Of a stretch of DNA of 64,000 bases, positions 50,467 to 59,536 are shown piece after piece. Origin of the DNA: an uncultured Streptomyces sp. (GTDB lineage: Bacteria > Actinomycetota > Actinomycetes > Streptomycetales > Streptomycetaceae); contig NZ_CANLBS010000015.1 in assembly GCF_947488945.1 (NCBI RefSeq), positions 124,001 through 188,000 of the forward strand, given 5' to 3'. The notes under the pieces were generated by a model, which saw only the letters and a list, made by a program, of their open reading frames with translations, ran no database searches and was not told the origin of the DNA. The translations under genes and the position numbers were made by a program. How positions within the stretch are numbered: position 1 is the first letter of the stretch; each line of letters opens with the position of its first letter.

Positions 50467-52347
50467 GTGGCCGCGATGCAGCTGACACGCACGCACCGGA
50501 TACTCATCGGACTCGTCGTGGCCGGTGCGGTGTTGATCGCCGCGATCGGTTTCGCGGGCTCGTACGCCGCGGTGCGCGAGCTCGCGGAGGAGAAGGGGTT
50601 CGGGCAGTTCTCCCTGGTCTTCCCGATCGGCATCGACGCGGGTATCTGCGTACTCCTCGCGCTGGACCTGCTGTTGACGTGGATGCGCATACCGTTTCCG
50701 CTGCTGCGCCAGACGGCGTGGCTGCTGACGGCGGCGACGATCGCGTTCAACGGCGCGGCCGCGTGGCCGGACCCGCTGGGCACGGGCATGCACGCGGTGA
50801 TCCCGATCCTCTTCGTGGTGGCGGTCGAGGCCGCCCGGCACGCGGTGGGCCGGATCGCCGACATCACGGCCGACAAGCACATGGAGGGCGTACGCCTGAC
50901 GCGGTGGCTGCTGTCGCCGGTGCCGACGTTCAAGCTGTGGCGCCGCATGAAGCTGTGGGAGCTGCGCAGTTACGAGCAGGTCATCAAGCTCGAACAGGAC
51001 CGGCTGATCTACCAGGCCCGTCTTCAGGCCCGGTTCGGCCGCAACTGGCGCCGCAAGGCCCCGATCGAGTCGCTGATGCCGCTGCGGCTCGCCAAGTACG
51101 GTGTGCCGCTCGCCGAGACGGCTCCGTCGGGTCTCGCGGCGGCGGGCATCGAGCCCGCGCTGCTGCCGCCGGAGGCGCGGCCCGGTACGGCGGCCGACGG
51201 TTCTCCGGAACTCGCCGCGGGGGACGGGACGCCCGAGCTGACCGCAGGGGCGCCGGTGCCGGCCCGGAAGCAGGTGGCGGAGCCCGCGCGGCCCGGCGAC
51301 GGGGAGCGCGGGCCGGAGGGGGCGCAGGAGCACCCGCAGGGCGGTCCGGAGGACCCGGAGCAGCGTTACGAGGTGCCGGCCTCCTGGCAGCAGCGGCACC
51401 CGCAGGACCCGGCCCCGCCGTTCGAGCGGGGTGGGCAGGGCCCGTATCCGCAGGACCCGGCCCTCGTCGGCGCGCCGGGCGGGCAGGGCGCACCGGCGGG
51501 CCGGCCGGTGCAGGGTCCGTACACCGAGCAGCAGCACACCGAACTGCTGGCCCGGCAGGAGCACTTCGAGCAGCAGCGGCAGCGGTTCTTCCAGCAGCAG
51601 GCGCAGCAGGCCGCCGTGCAGGCGCAGGCGCAGCAGTACGCGGCGCAGGCACAGGCGCAGCAGTTCGCGGGGCCGGCGCAGCAGGCCGCCGTGCAGGCGC
51701 AGCAGTACGCCGGGCCGCAGGTGGGGCAGCAGCCTCAGCTCTTCGCCCAGGGGCCGGCGGCTCCGCAGGGTGGAACCGTGCAGGGCGGAACCGTGCAGGG
51801 CGGGGTTCCCGGCGGGGTCCAGGAGGCCGTGCAGGAGGGCACCAGCCCCTGGTTCGCCGCGCCGCAGGTGCTGCCGGTCGCGTACGGCGGCGGTTACGAC
51901 CCCCACCAGGCCGAGGAAGCGGACCCGCACCAGGTGCGGGTGCCCTCGGGTCCCGGCGGGCGTACCCGTCCGCTCGGCCACGCGGGCGCGGCCGACGGGG
52001 CTCCGTCCCCGCGGCCGGGCGCCGAGGACGCCGCGCCCGCGGCCGGGCAGGAGCCCGCGCGTCCGGTGCGGGAGCAGCCGGCGCGGGACGAGGCCGCGGA
52101 GCCGGTGCCGGGCGACGAGGCGCAGGCGGCGGAGTGGGCCCGGCAGGACATGGCGTACGAGGCCGCCGCGTACGAGGAGTACCGGGCGCTGGCCCGGGAC
52201 GGCGTGCCCAGCGTCGAGGTCCTGGACATACACATCCAGGACCGTCATGGCATCCACCACCCGCGCGGCACCGCGCTACTGCGGAAGCTGATGCCGGGGT
52301 TCAAGACCCGCCATCAGGCCGAGATGGCCGAGGACCACATCGCCTGA
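50467..52347 (+). CDS. DUF2637 membrane protein with long Gln/Pro-rich tail
   Basis: Protein of 626 residues. Membrane segments fill about 10-30, 45-65, 70-88 and 100-118 (RILIGLVVAGAVLIAAIGFAGS onward), matching the DUF2637 family, some of whose members belong to plasmid SpdB/transfer clusters. A cytoplasmic basic part follows (FKLWRRMKLWELRSYEQVIKLEQDRLIYQARLQARFGR), then a very long low-complexity region (about 190-560) rich in Gln, Pro, Gly and Ala. A final folded domain resembles a helix-turn-helix-like end near the C-terminus (AYEEYRALARDGVPSVEVLD). The start is GTG 50467 behind GGAGG. Function unknown. Confidence 0.75.
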   Translation: MAAMQLTRTHRILIGLVVAGAVLIAAIGFAGSYAAVRELAEEKGFGQFSLVFPIGIDAGICVLLALDLLLTWMRIPFPLLRQTAWLLTAATIAFNGAAAWPDPLGTGMHAVIPILFVVAVEAARHAVGRIADITADKHMEGVRLTRWLLSPVPTFKLWRRMKLWELRSYEQVIKLEQDRLIYQARLQARFGRNWRRKAPIESLMPLRLAKYGVPLAETAPSGLAAAGIEPALLPPEARPGTAADGSPELAAGDGTPELTAGAPVPARKQVAEPARPGDGERGPEGAQEHPQGGPEDPEQRYEVPASWQQRHPQDPAPPFERGGQGPYPQDPALVGAPGGQGAPAGRPVQGPYTEQQHTELLARQEHFEQQRQRFFQQQAQQAAVQAQAQQYAAQAQAQQFAGPAQQAAVQAQQYAGPQVGQQPQLFAQGPAAPQGGTVQGGTVQGGVPGGVQEAVQEGTSPWFAAPQVLPVAYGGGYDPHQAEEADPHQVRVPSGPGGRTRPLGHAGAADGAPSPRPGAEDAAPAAGQEPARPVREQPARDEAAEPVPGDEAQAAEWARQDMAYEAAAYEEYRALARDGVPSVEVLDIHIQDRHGIHHPRGTALLRKLMPGFKTRHQAEMAEDHIA

Positions 52348-52375
52348 GCCGCCGGCCCTTCGTCGCATCGCGGCG

Positions 52376-54136
52376 TCAGGCGCCCAGCAGGGTGCGCACC
52401 CGGTCGGCGCCGACGGCGAGCAGCAGGGTCGGCAGGCGCGGGCCCGTGTCCCGGCTGACCAGCAGGCGGTAGAGCAGGGCGAAGAACGACCGCTGGGCCG
52501 TCTTCAGCTCGGGCGTCGGCTTGGCGTCCGGCTCCAGGCCCGCCAGCACCTTCGGCACGCCGTAGACGAGGGTGGTCAGTGCGTCCAGGGACCAGTGCTG
52601 GTCCAGGCCCTCCAGGAGCAGCCGCAGCGACTCGCGGCCCTGGTCGTCGAGGGAGCCGAGGAGCTCGGCGTCGGGCTCGTCGCGCACGATCGTGCGGGCC
52701 TCGGCCGGCACCTGGGTGGTGATCCAGTTCTCGGCGCGGTCGAGCCGGGGGCGGACCTCGTCGAGCGAGGTCAGCGGGTTCTCCGGGTCGAGCTCGCCGA
52801 GGATGCGCAGCGTCTGGTCGTCGGCGCCGGCGGTGATGTCGGCGACGGAGGCCAGCGTGCGGTAGGGCAGCGGGCGGGCGGTGCGGGGCAGCTCGCGGGC
52901 GGCGGTGCGGACGGCGCGGGAGTGCGCGGCGGCGTCGGCGGGCAGCACGCTGCCGTCGGCGACCTTGCGCTCCAGCGCGTCCCACTCGTCGTAGAGCCGG
53001 TTGATCTCCTGGTCGAAAGCGATCTTGAAGGACTGGTTGGGCCGTCGGCGGGCGTAGAGCCAGCGCAGCAGCGGCGCCTCCATGATCTGGAGCGCGTCGG
53101 CCGGGGTCGGCACGCCGCCCTTCGAGGAGGACATCTTGGCCATGCCGGAGATGCCGACGAACGCGTACATCGGGCCGATCGGCTGCACGCCGTCGAACAC
53201 CTCGCGCACGATCTGGCCGCCGACGACGAACGACGAGCCGGGGGACGAGTGGTCGACGCCGCTGGGCTCGAAGATCACGCCCTCGTACGCCCACCGCATC
53301 GGCCAGTCGACCTTCCAGACCAGCTTGCCGCGGTTGAACTCGTTGAGCCGGACGGTCTCCGCGAAGCCGCAGGCCGAGCAGGTGTAGTTCAGCTCGGTGG
53401 TCCGGTCGTCGTAGGAGGTGACGACGGTGAGGTCCTTGCCGCAGTTGCCGCAGTAGGGCTTGTACGGGAAGTACCCGGCGGAGTTGCCGCTGCCGTCGTC
53501 CTCGTCCGCCGCGCCGGAGCCCTCGGCGGCCTCCAGTTCGGCCTCGTCGACCTTCTTCTGCTGCTGCTTGCCCTTGCCCTTGGCCGCCACCGCCGTGTCC
53601 CCGGCGGCCTTCTTGGTGCGGTAGCGGTCGAGGACGGCGTCGATGTCGGCGCGGTGCTTCATCGCGTGCAGGATCTGCTCGCGGTAGGCGCCGGCGGTGT
53701 ACTGCGCGGTCTGGCTGATGCCGTCGTACTCGACGCCCAGCTCGTCCAGGGCCCGCGTCATGGCGGCCTTGAAGTGCTCGGCCCAGTTCGGGTGGGCGGA
53801 GCCGGCCGGGGCGGGGACCGAGGTCAGCGGCTTGCCGATGTGCTCGGCCCAGGACGCGTCGACGCCGGGGACGCCGTTGGGGACCTTGCGGAACCGGTCG
53901 TAGTCGTCCCAGGAGATGAGGTGGCGGACCTCGTACCCCCGGCGGCGGATCTCGTCCGCGACCAGGTGCGGGGTCATGACCTCGCGGAGGTTGCCCAGGT
54001 GGATCGGGCCGGACGGCGACAGGCCGGAGGCGACGACGACCGGTTTGCCAGGCGCACGACGCTCCGACTCGGCGATCACGTCGTCCGCGAAGCGGGAGAC
54101 CCAGTCGGTCTCGGTGCTGGTCTGACTCTCGGCCAC
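52376..54136 (-). CDS. lysS: Lysyl-tRNA synthetase, class I
   Basis: Aminoacyl-tRNA synthetase of 586 residues of class I (Rossmann) type, the unusual lysine enzyme shared by archaea and some bacteria. The HIGH-type signature is PSGPIHLGN near 38-46 and the KMSKS-type is AKMSSSKGG near 330-338. A zinc-binding region has two CxxC pairs (CGNC near 224, CSAC near 247). The start is GTG 54136, with GTG 54145 as alternative. It is divergent from argS, so the 157-bp gap controls two charging enzymes. A class II LysRS gene elsewhere would explain redundancy. Confidence 0.94.
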   Translation of the reverse strand: MAESQTSTETDWVSRFADDVIAESERRAPGKPVVVASGLSPSGPIHLGNLREVMTPHLVADEIRRRGYEVRHLISWDDYDRFRKVPNGVPGVDASWAEHIGKPLTSVPAPAGSAHPNWAEHFKAAMTRALDELGVEYDGISQTAQYTAGAYREQILHAMKHRADIDAVLDRYRTKKAAGDTAVAAKGKGKQQQKKVDEAELEAAEGSGAADEDDGSGNSAGYFPYKPYCGNCGKDLTVVTSYDDRTTELNYTCSACGFAETVRLNEFNRGKLVWKVDWPMRWAYEGVIFEPSGVDHSSPGSSFVVGGQIVREVFDGVQPIGPMYAFVGISGMAKMSSSKGGVPTPADALQIMEAPLLRWLYARRRPNQSFKIAFDQEINRLYDEWDALERKVADGSVLPADAAAHSRAVRTAARELPRTARPLPYRTLASVADITAGADDQTLRILGELDPENPLTSLDEVRPRLDRAENWITTQVPAEARTIVRDEPDAELLGSLDDQGRESLRLLLEGLDQHWSLDALTTLVYGVPKVLAGLEPDAKPTPELKTAQRSFFALLYRLLVSRDTGPRLPTLLLAVGADRVRTLLGA

Positions 54137-54293
54137 GGTCGGCACGCCCTTCTCTCGTACAGGCAATTCGCTGGGGGCTCCTCCATTCTCCCAGGTCCGT
54201 CCGGCAGCGCGAAAACGACTTTGATTCCGGCCCCGCCCGCCGTGGGATACTGGCCCGATCACCCCTTACTCCTACGGAAACGGCAGCCGGCAC

Positions 54294-56081
54294 ATGGCCT
54301 CGGTCACCTCCCTCGCTTCCACGCTCCAGCAGCAGCTGGCGGACGCCCTGACGGCAGCTCTGCCGGACACCGGCGCCGCGGACCCGCTGCTGCGCCGAAG
54401 CGACCGGGCCGACTTCCAGGCCAACGGCATCCTGGCGCTCGCGAAGAAGCTCAAGGGCAACCCCCGTGAGCTGGCGGCGCAGGTCACGGCGGCCCTCCCG
54501 GCGGACGGGCCGATCAAGGACATCGAGGTGTCCGGGCCCGGCTTCCTGAACATCACGCTGACGGACCGCGCGATCGTCGAGACGCTCGCCGCGCGGGCCG
54601 CCGACGCGGACGGCCGGCTCGGTGTGCCGTACGCCGAGCACCCGGGCACCACGGTGATCGACTACGCCCAGCCGAACGTCGCCAAGGAGATGCACGTCGG
54701 TCACCTGCGGTCCGCCGTGATCGGCGCGGCCATGGTGGAGATCCTGGAGTTCACCGGCGAGACCGTGGTCCGGCGCCACCACATCGGCGACTGGGGCACC
54801 CAGTTCGGCATGCTCATCCAGTACCTCATCGAGCACCCGGACGAACTGAGCCACGAGCCCGCGGAGGCGGAGGGCGCCGAGGACGAGGGCCAGGCCGCCA
54901 TGTCCGCGCTGAACCGGCTGTACAAGGCGTCCCGGACGCTCTTCGACTCCGACGAGGAGTTCAAGGCGCGCTCCCGGGACCGGGTCGTCGCCCTCCAGGC
55001 GGGCGAGCCGGAGACGCTGGCGATGTGGCAGCGGTTCGTGGACGAGTCCAAGATCTACTTCTACTCGGTCTTCGACAAGCTGGACATGGAGATCGCGGAC
55101 GCCGACATCGTCGGTGAGTCCGGGTACAACGACATGCTGGAGGAGACCTGCCGGATCCTGGAGGAGACGGGCGTCGCCGTCCGCTCCGAGGGTGCGCTGT
55201 GCGTCTTCTTCGACGACGTGAAGGGCCCGGACGGCAACAAGGTCCCGCTCATCGTGAAGAAGACCAACGGCGGTTACGGCTACGCGGCCACCGACCTCTC
55301 CGCGATCCGCGACCGGGTGCAGAACCTCAAGGCGGACAGCCTGCTGTACGTGGTGGACGCCCGGCAGTCGCTGCACTTCAAGATGGTCTTCGAGACGGCC
55401 CGCCGGGCGGGCTGGCTCAACGACGACGTGAAGGCGCACCAGCTCGCGTTCGGCACGGTGCTCGGCAAGGACGGCAAGCCGTTCAAGACCCGTGAGGGCG
55501 AGACGGTCCGGCTGGTCGACCTGCTGGACGAGGCGGTGGAGCGGGCGACGGCCGTGGTCCGGGAGAAGGCCGAGAAGGTGGGCCTGTCCGAGGACGAGAT
55601 CGTCGAGAACGGCCGGTACGTCGGCATCGGCGCGGTGAAGTACGCCGACCTGTCGACGTCCGCGGTGCGCGACTACAAGTTCGACCTGGACCAGATGGTG
55701 TCGCTGCACGGCGACACCTCGGTGTACCTCCAGTACGCCTACGCCCGGATCCAGTCGATCCTGCGCAAGGCGGGCGACGCGAAGCCGGTCGCCCACCCGG
55801 AGCTGGAGCTGGCGAAGGCGGAGCGCGCGCTGGGCCTGCACCTGGACCAGTTCGGCGAGACGCTGGCCGAGGTGGCCGCGGGATACGAGCCGCACAAGCT
55901 GGCGGCGTACCTCTACCAGCTCGCCTCGCACCTCACCACGTTCTACGACCAGTGCCAGGTGCTCAGCGACGACAACGCCCCGGAGGTCGTGGAGAACCGG
56001 CTGTTCCTGGTGGAGCTGACGGCCCGGACCCTGCACCGGGGCATGAAGCTCCTCGGCATCCGGACGCCCGAGCGCCTCTGA
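54294..56081 (+). CDS. argS: Arginyl-tRNA synthetase
   Basis: Class I synthetase of 595 residues. The N-terminal Add1 domain (1-115) is followed by the HIGH-type HVGHLRSAVIGA (near 142-153), the connecting KKTNGGYGYAATDLSAIRDRV segment, LAFGTVLGKDGKPFKTREGETVRL and the C-terminal anticodon domain ending MKLLGIRTPERL. The arginine enzyme typically lacks a strict KMSKS lysine, and that is also the case here. It starts at ATG 54294. It is divergent from lysS and ends at a strong hairpin shared with the GvpU-like gene. Confidence 0.95.
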   Translation: MASVTSLASTLQQQLADALTAALPDTGAADPLLRRSDRADFQANGILALAKKLKGNPRELAAQVTAALPADGPIKDIEVSGPGFLNITLTDRAIVETLAARAADADGRLGVPYAEHPGTTVIDYAQPNVAKEMHVGHLRSAVIGAAMVEILEFTGETVVRRHHIGDWGTQFGMLIQYLIEHPDELSHEPAEAEGAEDEGQAAMSALNRLYKASRTLFDSDEEFKARSRDRVVALQAGEPETLAMWQRFVDESKIYFYSVFDKLDMEIADADIVGESGYNDMLEETCRILEETGVAVRSEGALCVFFDDVKGPDGNKVPLIVKKTNGGYGYAATDLSAIRDRVQNLKADSLLYVVDARQSLHFKMVFETARRAGWLNDDVKAHQLAFGTVLGKDGKPFKTREGETVRLVDLLDEAVERATAVVREKAEKVGLSEDEIVENGRYVGIGAVKYADLSTSAVRDYKFDLDQMVSLHGDTSVYLQYAYARIQSILRKAGDAKPVAHPELELAKAERALGLHLDQFGETLAEVAAGYEPHKLAAYLYQLASHLTTFYDQCQVLSDDNAPEVVENRLFLVELTARTLHRGMKLLGIRTPERL

Positions 56082-56107
56082 CCCGGCGGCGGGACACGGA
56101 AGTCCCG

Positions 56108-56167
56108 CACACGCGTGACGGCGGCCTGCCCCCCGGATTTTCGGGGGTCAGGCCGCCGTCACGTGTG
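56108..56167. terminator. Bidirectional terminator after argS
   Basis: A long stem (CACACGCGTGACGGCGGCCT with CAGGCCGCCGTCACGTGTG and an inner CCCCC/GGGGG stem) around GGATTTT, between argS and the convergent small gene. Confidence 0.85.
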
Positions 56168-56176
56168 CTGCCGGTC

Positions 56177-56605
56177 CTACTGCGGGCGGCCCAGGGACCA
56201 GCCGGTGACGTCGGCGAGCCGACCGCGCCACAGGGCCAGCGAGACGGGGCTGACCGTGCCGAAGGAGAGGGTGACGTCGCGGAGGTGGATCCAGCGCGGC
56301 AGCCCCTGGTCCGTGGCCGCACCGATCTCGCCGAGCCCCTGGTCCACCGTCTCGGGGAACTCCGCCAGCAGGTTGGCGCCCTCCCCCTCGACCTGACGCA
56401 GGCTGCGCGCCCAGTCCGCCTTCCACTCCTCGTGGCCGATGACGTCCCCGTGCAGGATGCCGCCGGCGAGGGTCAGGGTGATCGGCAGGCTGGAGCGGGC
56501 CTCCCGGTCCAGGAGCTGGATGAGGAACTGGAGCTGGAGGTCGGGCAGGGGCTCGGTGATCACCGCTGCCGTCACTCCCTGCGAGATGTCGGCTGACGCA
56601 CTCAT
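56177..56605 (-). CDS. Possible GvpU-like gas-vesicle accessory protein
   Basis: Protein of 142 residues from ATG 56605 behind GAAGGGA. Its outline (PLPDLQLQFLIQLLDREARSSLPITLTLAGGILHGDVIGHEEWKADW, then RWIHLRDVTLSFGT and the end LWRGRLADVTGWSLGRP) resembles actinobacterial proteins annotated as gas-vesicle accessory GvpU, from memory only. The beta pattern with a central LTLAGGILHGDVIG is compatible. No other gas-vesicle genes (gvpA and so on) are in the window, so if correct it is an orphan. Confidence is moderate at best. Confidence 0.5.
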   Translation of the reverse strand: MSASADISQGVTAAVITEPLPDLQLQFLIQLLDREARSSLPITLTLAGGILHGDVIGHEEWKADWARSLRQVEGEGANLLAEFPETVDQGLGEIGAATDQGLPRWIHLRDVTLSFGTVSPVSLALWRGRLADVTGWSLGRPQ

Positions 56606-56686
56606 GGGCCATTCCCTTCGGGTGACGAACAACGGCTGCCCGTCCGTCTGCCCCGGACGGGGCGCGGCACACGCGGCGCGGCGCGG

Positions 56687-57895
56687 TCAGAGGAAGCGGC
56701 GGATGGGGACCACGGCGGCCTCGCGCAGCCGCTGCACGGCCGGGCGGCCCTTCCAGCGGTGTCCGTCGATCAGCACGCTGACCTCGCGGTCCTCGTCGAA
56801 GTGCCCGTCGAGGGTGGCGGTGAACTCCGGGTCGAGCACGGCGAGCATGACCTCCTCGTCGTGGTCGAGGGAGCGCCGGTTGAAGTTGGTGGACCCGATG
56901 AGGGTGGCGATCCCGTCGATGGTGATGACCTTGGAGTGCAGCATCGTCGGCTGGTAGTGGTAGATCTTCACGCCGCAGTCGGTGAGGTCCTCGTAGAACC
57001 GCTGTCCGGCGAGCTGGCAGACCCGCTTGTCGGTGTGCGGGCCGGGGAGCAGGATCTCCACCTCGACGCCGCGCCGGGAGGCGGCGCAGAGCAGTTCGGT
57101 GAAGAAGGCGTCGGGGGCGAAGTAGGCGGTGGTGAGGCGGATGCGCTTCTCGGCCGATTCGAGGACCACCCGGATCAGGGTCTGCATGTCCTGCCAGCCG
57201 AAGCTGGACGAGCCGCGCACCACCTGCACGATGGAGTCGCCCTGCGGGTCGCTCGCGACGAACCGGTCCCGCTCGTCGAAGAGTTCGTCGTGGCACTCGG
57301 CCCAGTTCTGGGCGAACGCGGCGGCCAGTCCGTCGACGGCGGGGCCGCGCACCTGCACATGGGTGTCGCGCCACTCGTTCTCGTTGCGGGCGTCGCCGCA
57401 CCACTCCTCGGCGATGCCGACGCCGCCGGTGAAGGCGGTGCCCTCGTCGACGACCAGGACCTTGCGGTGGCAGCGGTGGTTCTGCTTGAGCGGCGAGAGG
57501 TAGAGCGGCTTGCGGAACCAGGCCACGTGGACGCCCGCGTCGTCCATCATCGCGAGCTGGTCCTTCTCGATCAGCCGGCTGCCGAACCCGTCGAGCAGCA
57601 GCCGCACCCGCACGCCGGCGCGGGCCCGCTCGGCCAGGGCCTCCGCGAACTCCTCGGCTATGTCGCCGCGCCAGTAGACGAACGTCATCATGTCGACGGT
57701 GTGCTTGGCGCCGCGGATGGCGGCGAGCATCGCGCCGAAGATCTCGTCCCCGTTGCGCAGCGGCACGAGGGCGTTCCCCTCGGTCGCGGCGATGCCGATC
57801 AGTCGCTCCAGCCGCCGTCTGAGGCGGTGGGCCTTCTGGTCGGACGAGGGCGTGTCCAGGTCGCCGCCGGCGGTCGGGGCGGTGGTGGTGGCCAT
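56687..57895 (-). CDS. Phospholipase D-family protein (cardiolipin synthase-like)
   Basis: Protein of 402 residues with two HKD motifs: HRKVLVVDEGTAFTGGVGIAEEW (near 142-164) and HSKVITIDGIATLIGSTNFNRRS (near 315-337). No N-terminal membrane segment is seen, so it is more like the soluble ClsB/phosphatidyltransferase type than full ClsA. Phosphatidyl transfer to form cardiolipin or a related lipid is the likely reaction. It starts at ATG 57895. The previously described PLDc_N protein (31391) is a separate gene 25 kb away. Confidence 0.88.
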   Translation of the reverse strand: MATTTAPTAGGDLDTPSSDQKAHRLRRRLERLIGIAATEGNALVPLRNGDEIFGAMLAAIRGAKHTVDMMTFVYWRGDIAEEFAEALAERARAGVRVRLLLDGFGSRLIEKDQLAMMDDAGVHVAWFRKPLYLSPLKQNHRCHRKVLVVDEGTAFTGGVGIAEEWCGDARNENEWRDTHVQVRGPAVDGLAAAFAQNWAECHDELFDERDRFVASDPQGDSIVQVVRGSSSFGWQDMQTLIRVVLESAEKRIRLTTAYFAPDAFFTELLCAASRRGVEVEILLPGPHTDKRVCQLAGQRFYEDLTDCGVKIYHYQPTMLHSKVITIDGIATLIGSTNFNRRSLDHDEEVMLAVLDPEFTATLDGHFDEDREVSVLIDGHRWKGRPAVQRLREAAVVPIRRFL

Positions 57896-58114
57896 GGTTC
57901 ACCTGCTGACTGGCAAGAGTGGGCGTACGGGGGCTACCGGCACAGGCACTCCCGTGCCCGCACCGGCGGGGCACACCGTACGCCCGTACTTCCGGAAGAA
58001 GATCCGGACGGGTGTTCGGTGAGCCCTCGCCACAGCTACCCCGCCGCGACGGATGCACTCCCCGGCCGCAGCCGGTGAAAGGGGCGCAGGGACGACGCCC
58101 CTGGAGCGCGGGAG

Positions 58115-58141
58115 CGCGCGCCGGTGGCCGCCCGGCGCGCG
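58115..58141 (-). terminator. Terminator of the YncE-like gene
   Basis: Arms 58115-58124 (CGCGCGCCGG) and 58132-58141 (CCGGCGCGCG) are exact inverted repeats just after the gene stop at 58152 on the minus strand. Confidence 0.7.
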
Positions 58142-58151
58142 TCCCCACGCC

Positions 58152-59300
58152 CTACCGGTGGGACGCGCCCAGCCGGACGCGGGTGATCAGGTCCTCGCCG
58201 GCCGGGCCGGAAGCCGACTTGTCGAGGACGTACGCGGTGCCGTCGTTCGTCACCTGCACGTGGTTGGGCAGCGCGGCCGTGGTGACGGTCTCCACGACGA
58301 CGCGGGTGCGCGGATCCACCACCGACACGCTGCCGGCCAGCCGGTTGACGACCAGCACCCGGCCCGAACGCGGGTGGGAGGCGACGGACTTCGCGCCGGC
58401 CCCGGTAGGGACGGTGGCCACCACGGCACCCTCGCGCAGACCGACGACGGACAGGGTGCCCGTGCCCTGGTCGGCGGTGTAGGCGGTGCGGCCGTCGACG
58501 GAGAGGGCGACGGAAAGCGGGCCGTCGCCGGTGGGGATGAGACGCGGGACGGCGGCGCCGGGGGCGGCCTCGATGATCCGGTCGTGGGTGAAGTCGGCGG
58601 CGTAGGCGGCCCCTGTCCGCTCGTTCACCGCGAGCCCCGTCGGGCCCGCGCCGGGCACGGTGACCCGGCCGGTCTCCTCGAACGTACGGCTGTCGAAGGC
58701 CACCAGGCTGCCATCGCCGAAGGCCGTCGCCCACACGGTGTCGCGGGCCTCGTCCACGACCACCTCACGAGGGTGCGGCACGTCGGGCAGGGTGGCCAGG
58801 TGCCTGCCGTCGCGCTGGCTGTAGACGGAGACCGAGTGGGACCGGGTGTCGGTGACCCACACGGTGTTGTGCTCGTCGTCCACGTCGATGCCGTACGCGG
58901 CCTGGATCTGACCGGTGGCGTCCAGCGGCGGGGCGTAGGACGAGACGACCTCCAGGGTGTCGGGGTCGACCTTCACCAGCCGCGCCCCGGTGACCGGGGC
59001 CGGCGGCTGCCCCACGGCGGCGGTCGCCCACAGCACGTCGTTCCGCTCGGAGTACGCGGACTGGTACAGCCCCCGCGCGAGCGGCGCGGAGACGGACGAG
59101 GTGGCACGGGCGGCCGTCGCGGGGGTGGTGGGGGTGGTCGCCGTGCGGACGGTCGCCGCGTGGGGGGCGGTCACCGTGGACGTGGTCGCGGCGGTTACGT
59201 CGGCGGCGGTCGCGGGGGCGGTCAGGACGAGAGCGCCGACGGCCACGAGGGACACGGCGCCGGCCGAGGCGCGCAGGACAGGCCGATCGAGCAAGGACAT
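58152..59300 (-). CDS. Secreted YncE-family beta-propeller protein
   Basis: Exported protein of 382 residues. The signal region ASAGAVSLVAVGALVLTAPATAA is at about 11-33, followed by an Ala/Thr-rich linker. From residue 80 onward about seven repeats of the YVTN/NHL type form a beta-propeller: AAYGIDVDDEHNTVWVTDTRSHSVSVYS, EVVVDEARDTVWATAFGDGSLVAFDSR, GLAVNERTGAAYAADFT and so on, with VSVVDP near the end. E. coli YncE is a periplasmic Fur-regulated protein of unknown role. Here an iron box lies 211 bases upstream, in agreement. It starts at ATG 59300, GTAGGGAGA upstream. Confidence 0.82.
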   Translation of the reverse strand: MSLLDRPVLRASAGAVSLVAVGALVLTAPATAADVTAATTSTVTAPHAATVRTATTPTTPATAARATSSVSAPLARGLYQSAYSERNDVLWATAAVGQPPAPVTGARLVKVDPDTLEVVSSYAPPLDATGQIQAAYGIDVDDEHNTVWVTDTRSHSVSVYSQRDGRHLATLPDVPHPREVVVDEARDTVWATAFGDGSLVAFDSRTFEETGRVTVPGAGPTGLAVNERTGAAYAADFTHDRIIEAAPGAAVPRLIPTGDGPLSVALSVDGRTAYTADQGTGTLSVVGLREGAVVATVPTGAGAKSVASHPRSGRVLVVNRLAGSVSVVDPRTRVVVETVTTAALPNHVQVTNDGTAYVLDKSASGPAGEDLITRVRLGASHR

Positions 59301-59399
59301 GGGTACGGGTTTCTCCCTACGGGCTGCGGCTCTGGCGAGGGCGGGCGAAAGCGGGGGCGGGGACGGGGGCCGCGCGGCCCGCCCCTGGATCCGCCGCCG

Positions 59400-59462
59400 T
59401 CACGGCTGTGCCCGAGGCGTCCGACGGGCCGACTGCCGTGCCCCGCACATGATGGGGCGCAT
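59400..59462 (-). CDS. Possible 20-aa upstream ORF in the YncE leader
   Basis: ATG 59462, preceded by GAGG, to TGA 59400 encodes MRPIMCGARQSARRTPRAQP. It lies in the roughly 210-base leader between the iron box and the yncE-like gene. It could be a translated leader peptide or chance; the length and basic composition are unremarkable. Confidence 0.3.
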   Translation of the reverse strand: MRPIMCGARQSARRTPRAQP

Positions 59463-59510
59463 GTAAGGGCACCTCACACACGTACCGTGACGCTCCGCCT
59501 CGGGTAAAAT

Positions 59511-59529
59511 TTAGGTAAGCCTAAGCTAA
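59511..59529. promoter_or_regulatory. DtxR/DmdR-type iron box
   Basis: TTAGGTAAGCCTAAGCTAA matches the actinobacterial iron box consensus (TTAGGTTAGGCTAACCTAA) at 16 of 19 positions and is an interrupted palindrome. It overlaps AT-rich sequence suitable for a minus-strand promoter toward the YncE-like gene and abuts the stop of the anti-sigma-type ATPase gene. DmdR1-type iron repression is the prediction. Confidence 0.85.
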
Positions 59530-59536
59530 ATTCTCC

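Noticed and set aside
52314..56036. 1240-residue minus-strand open frame over lysS and argS
   Set aside because: Low-complexity shadow; argS on the plus strand and lysS in another frame carry all aminoacyl-tRNA synthetase signatures.
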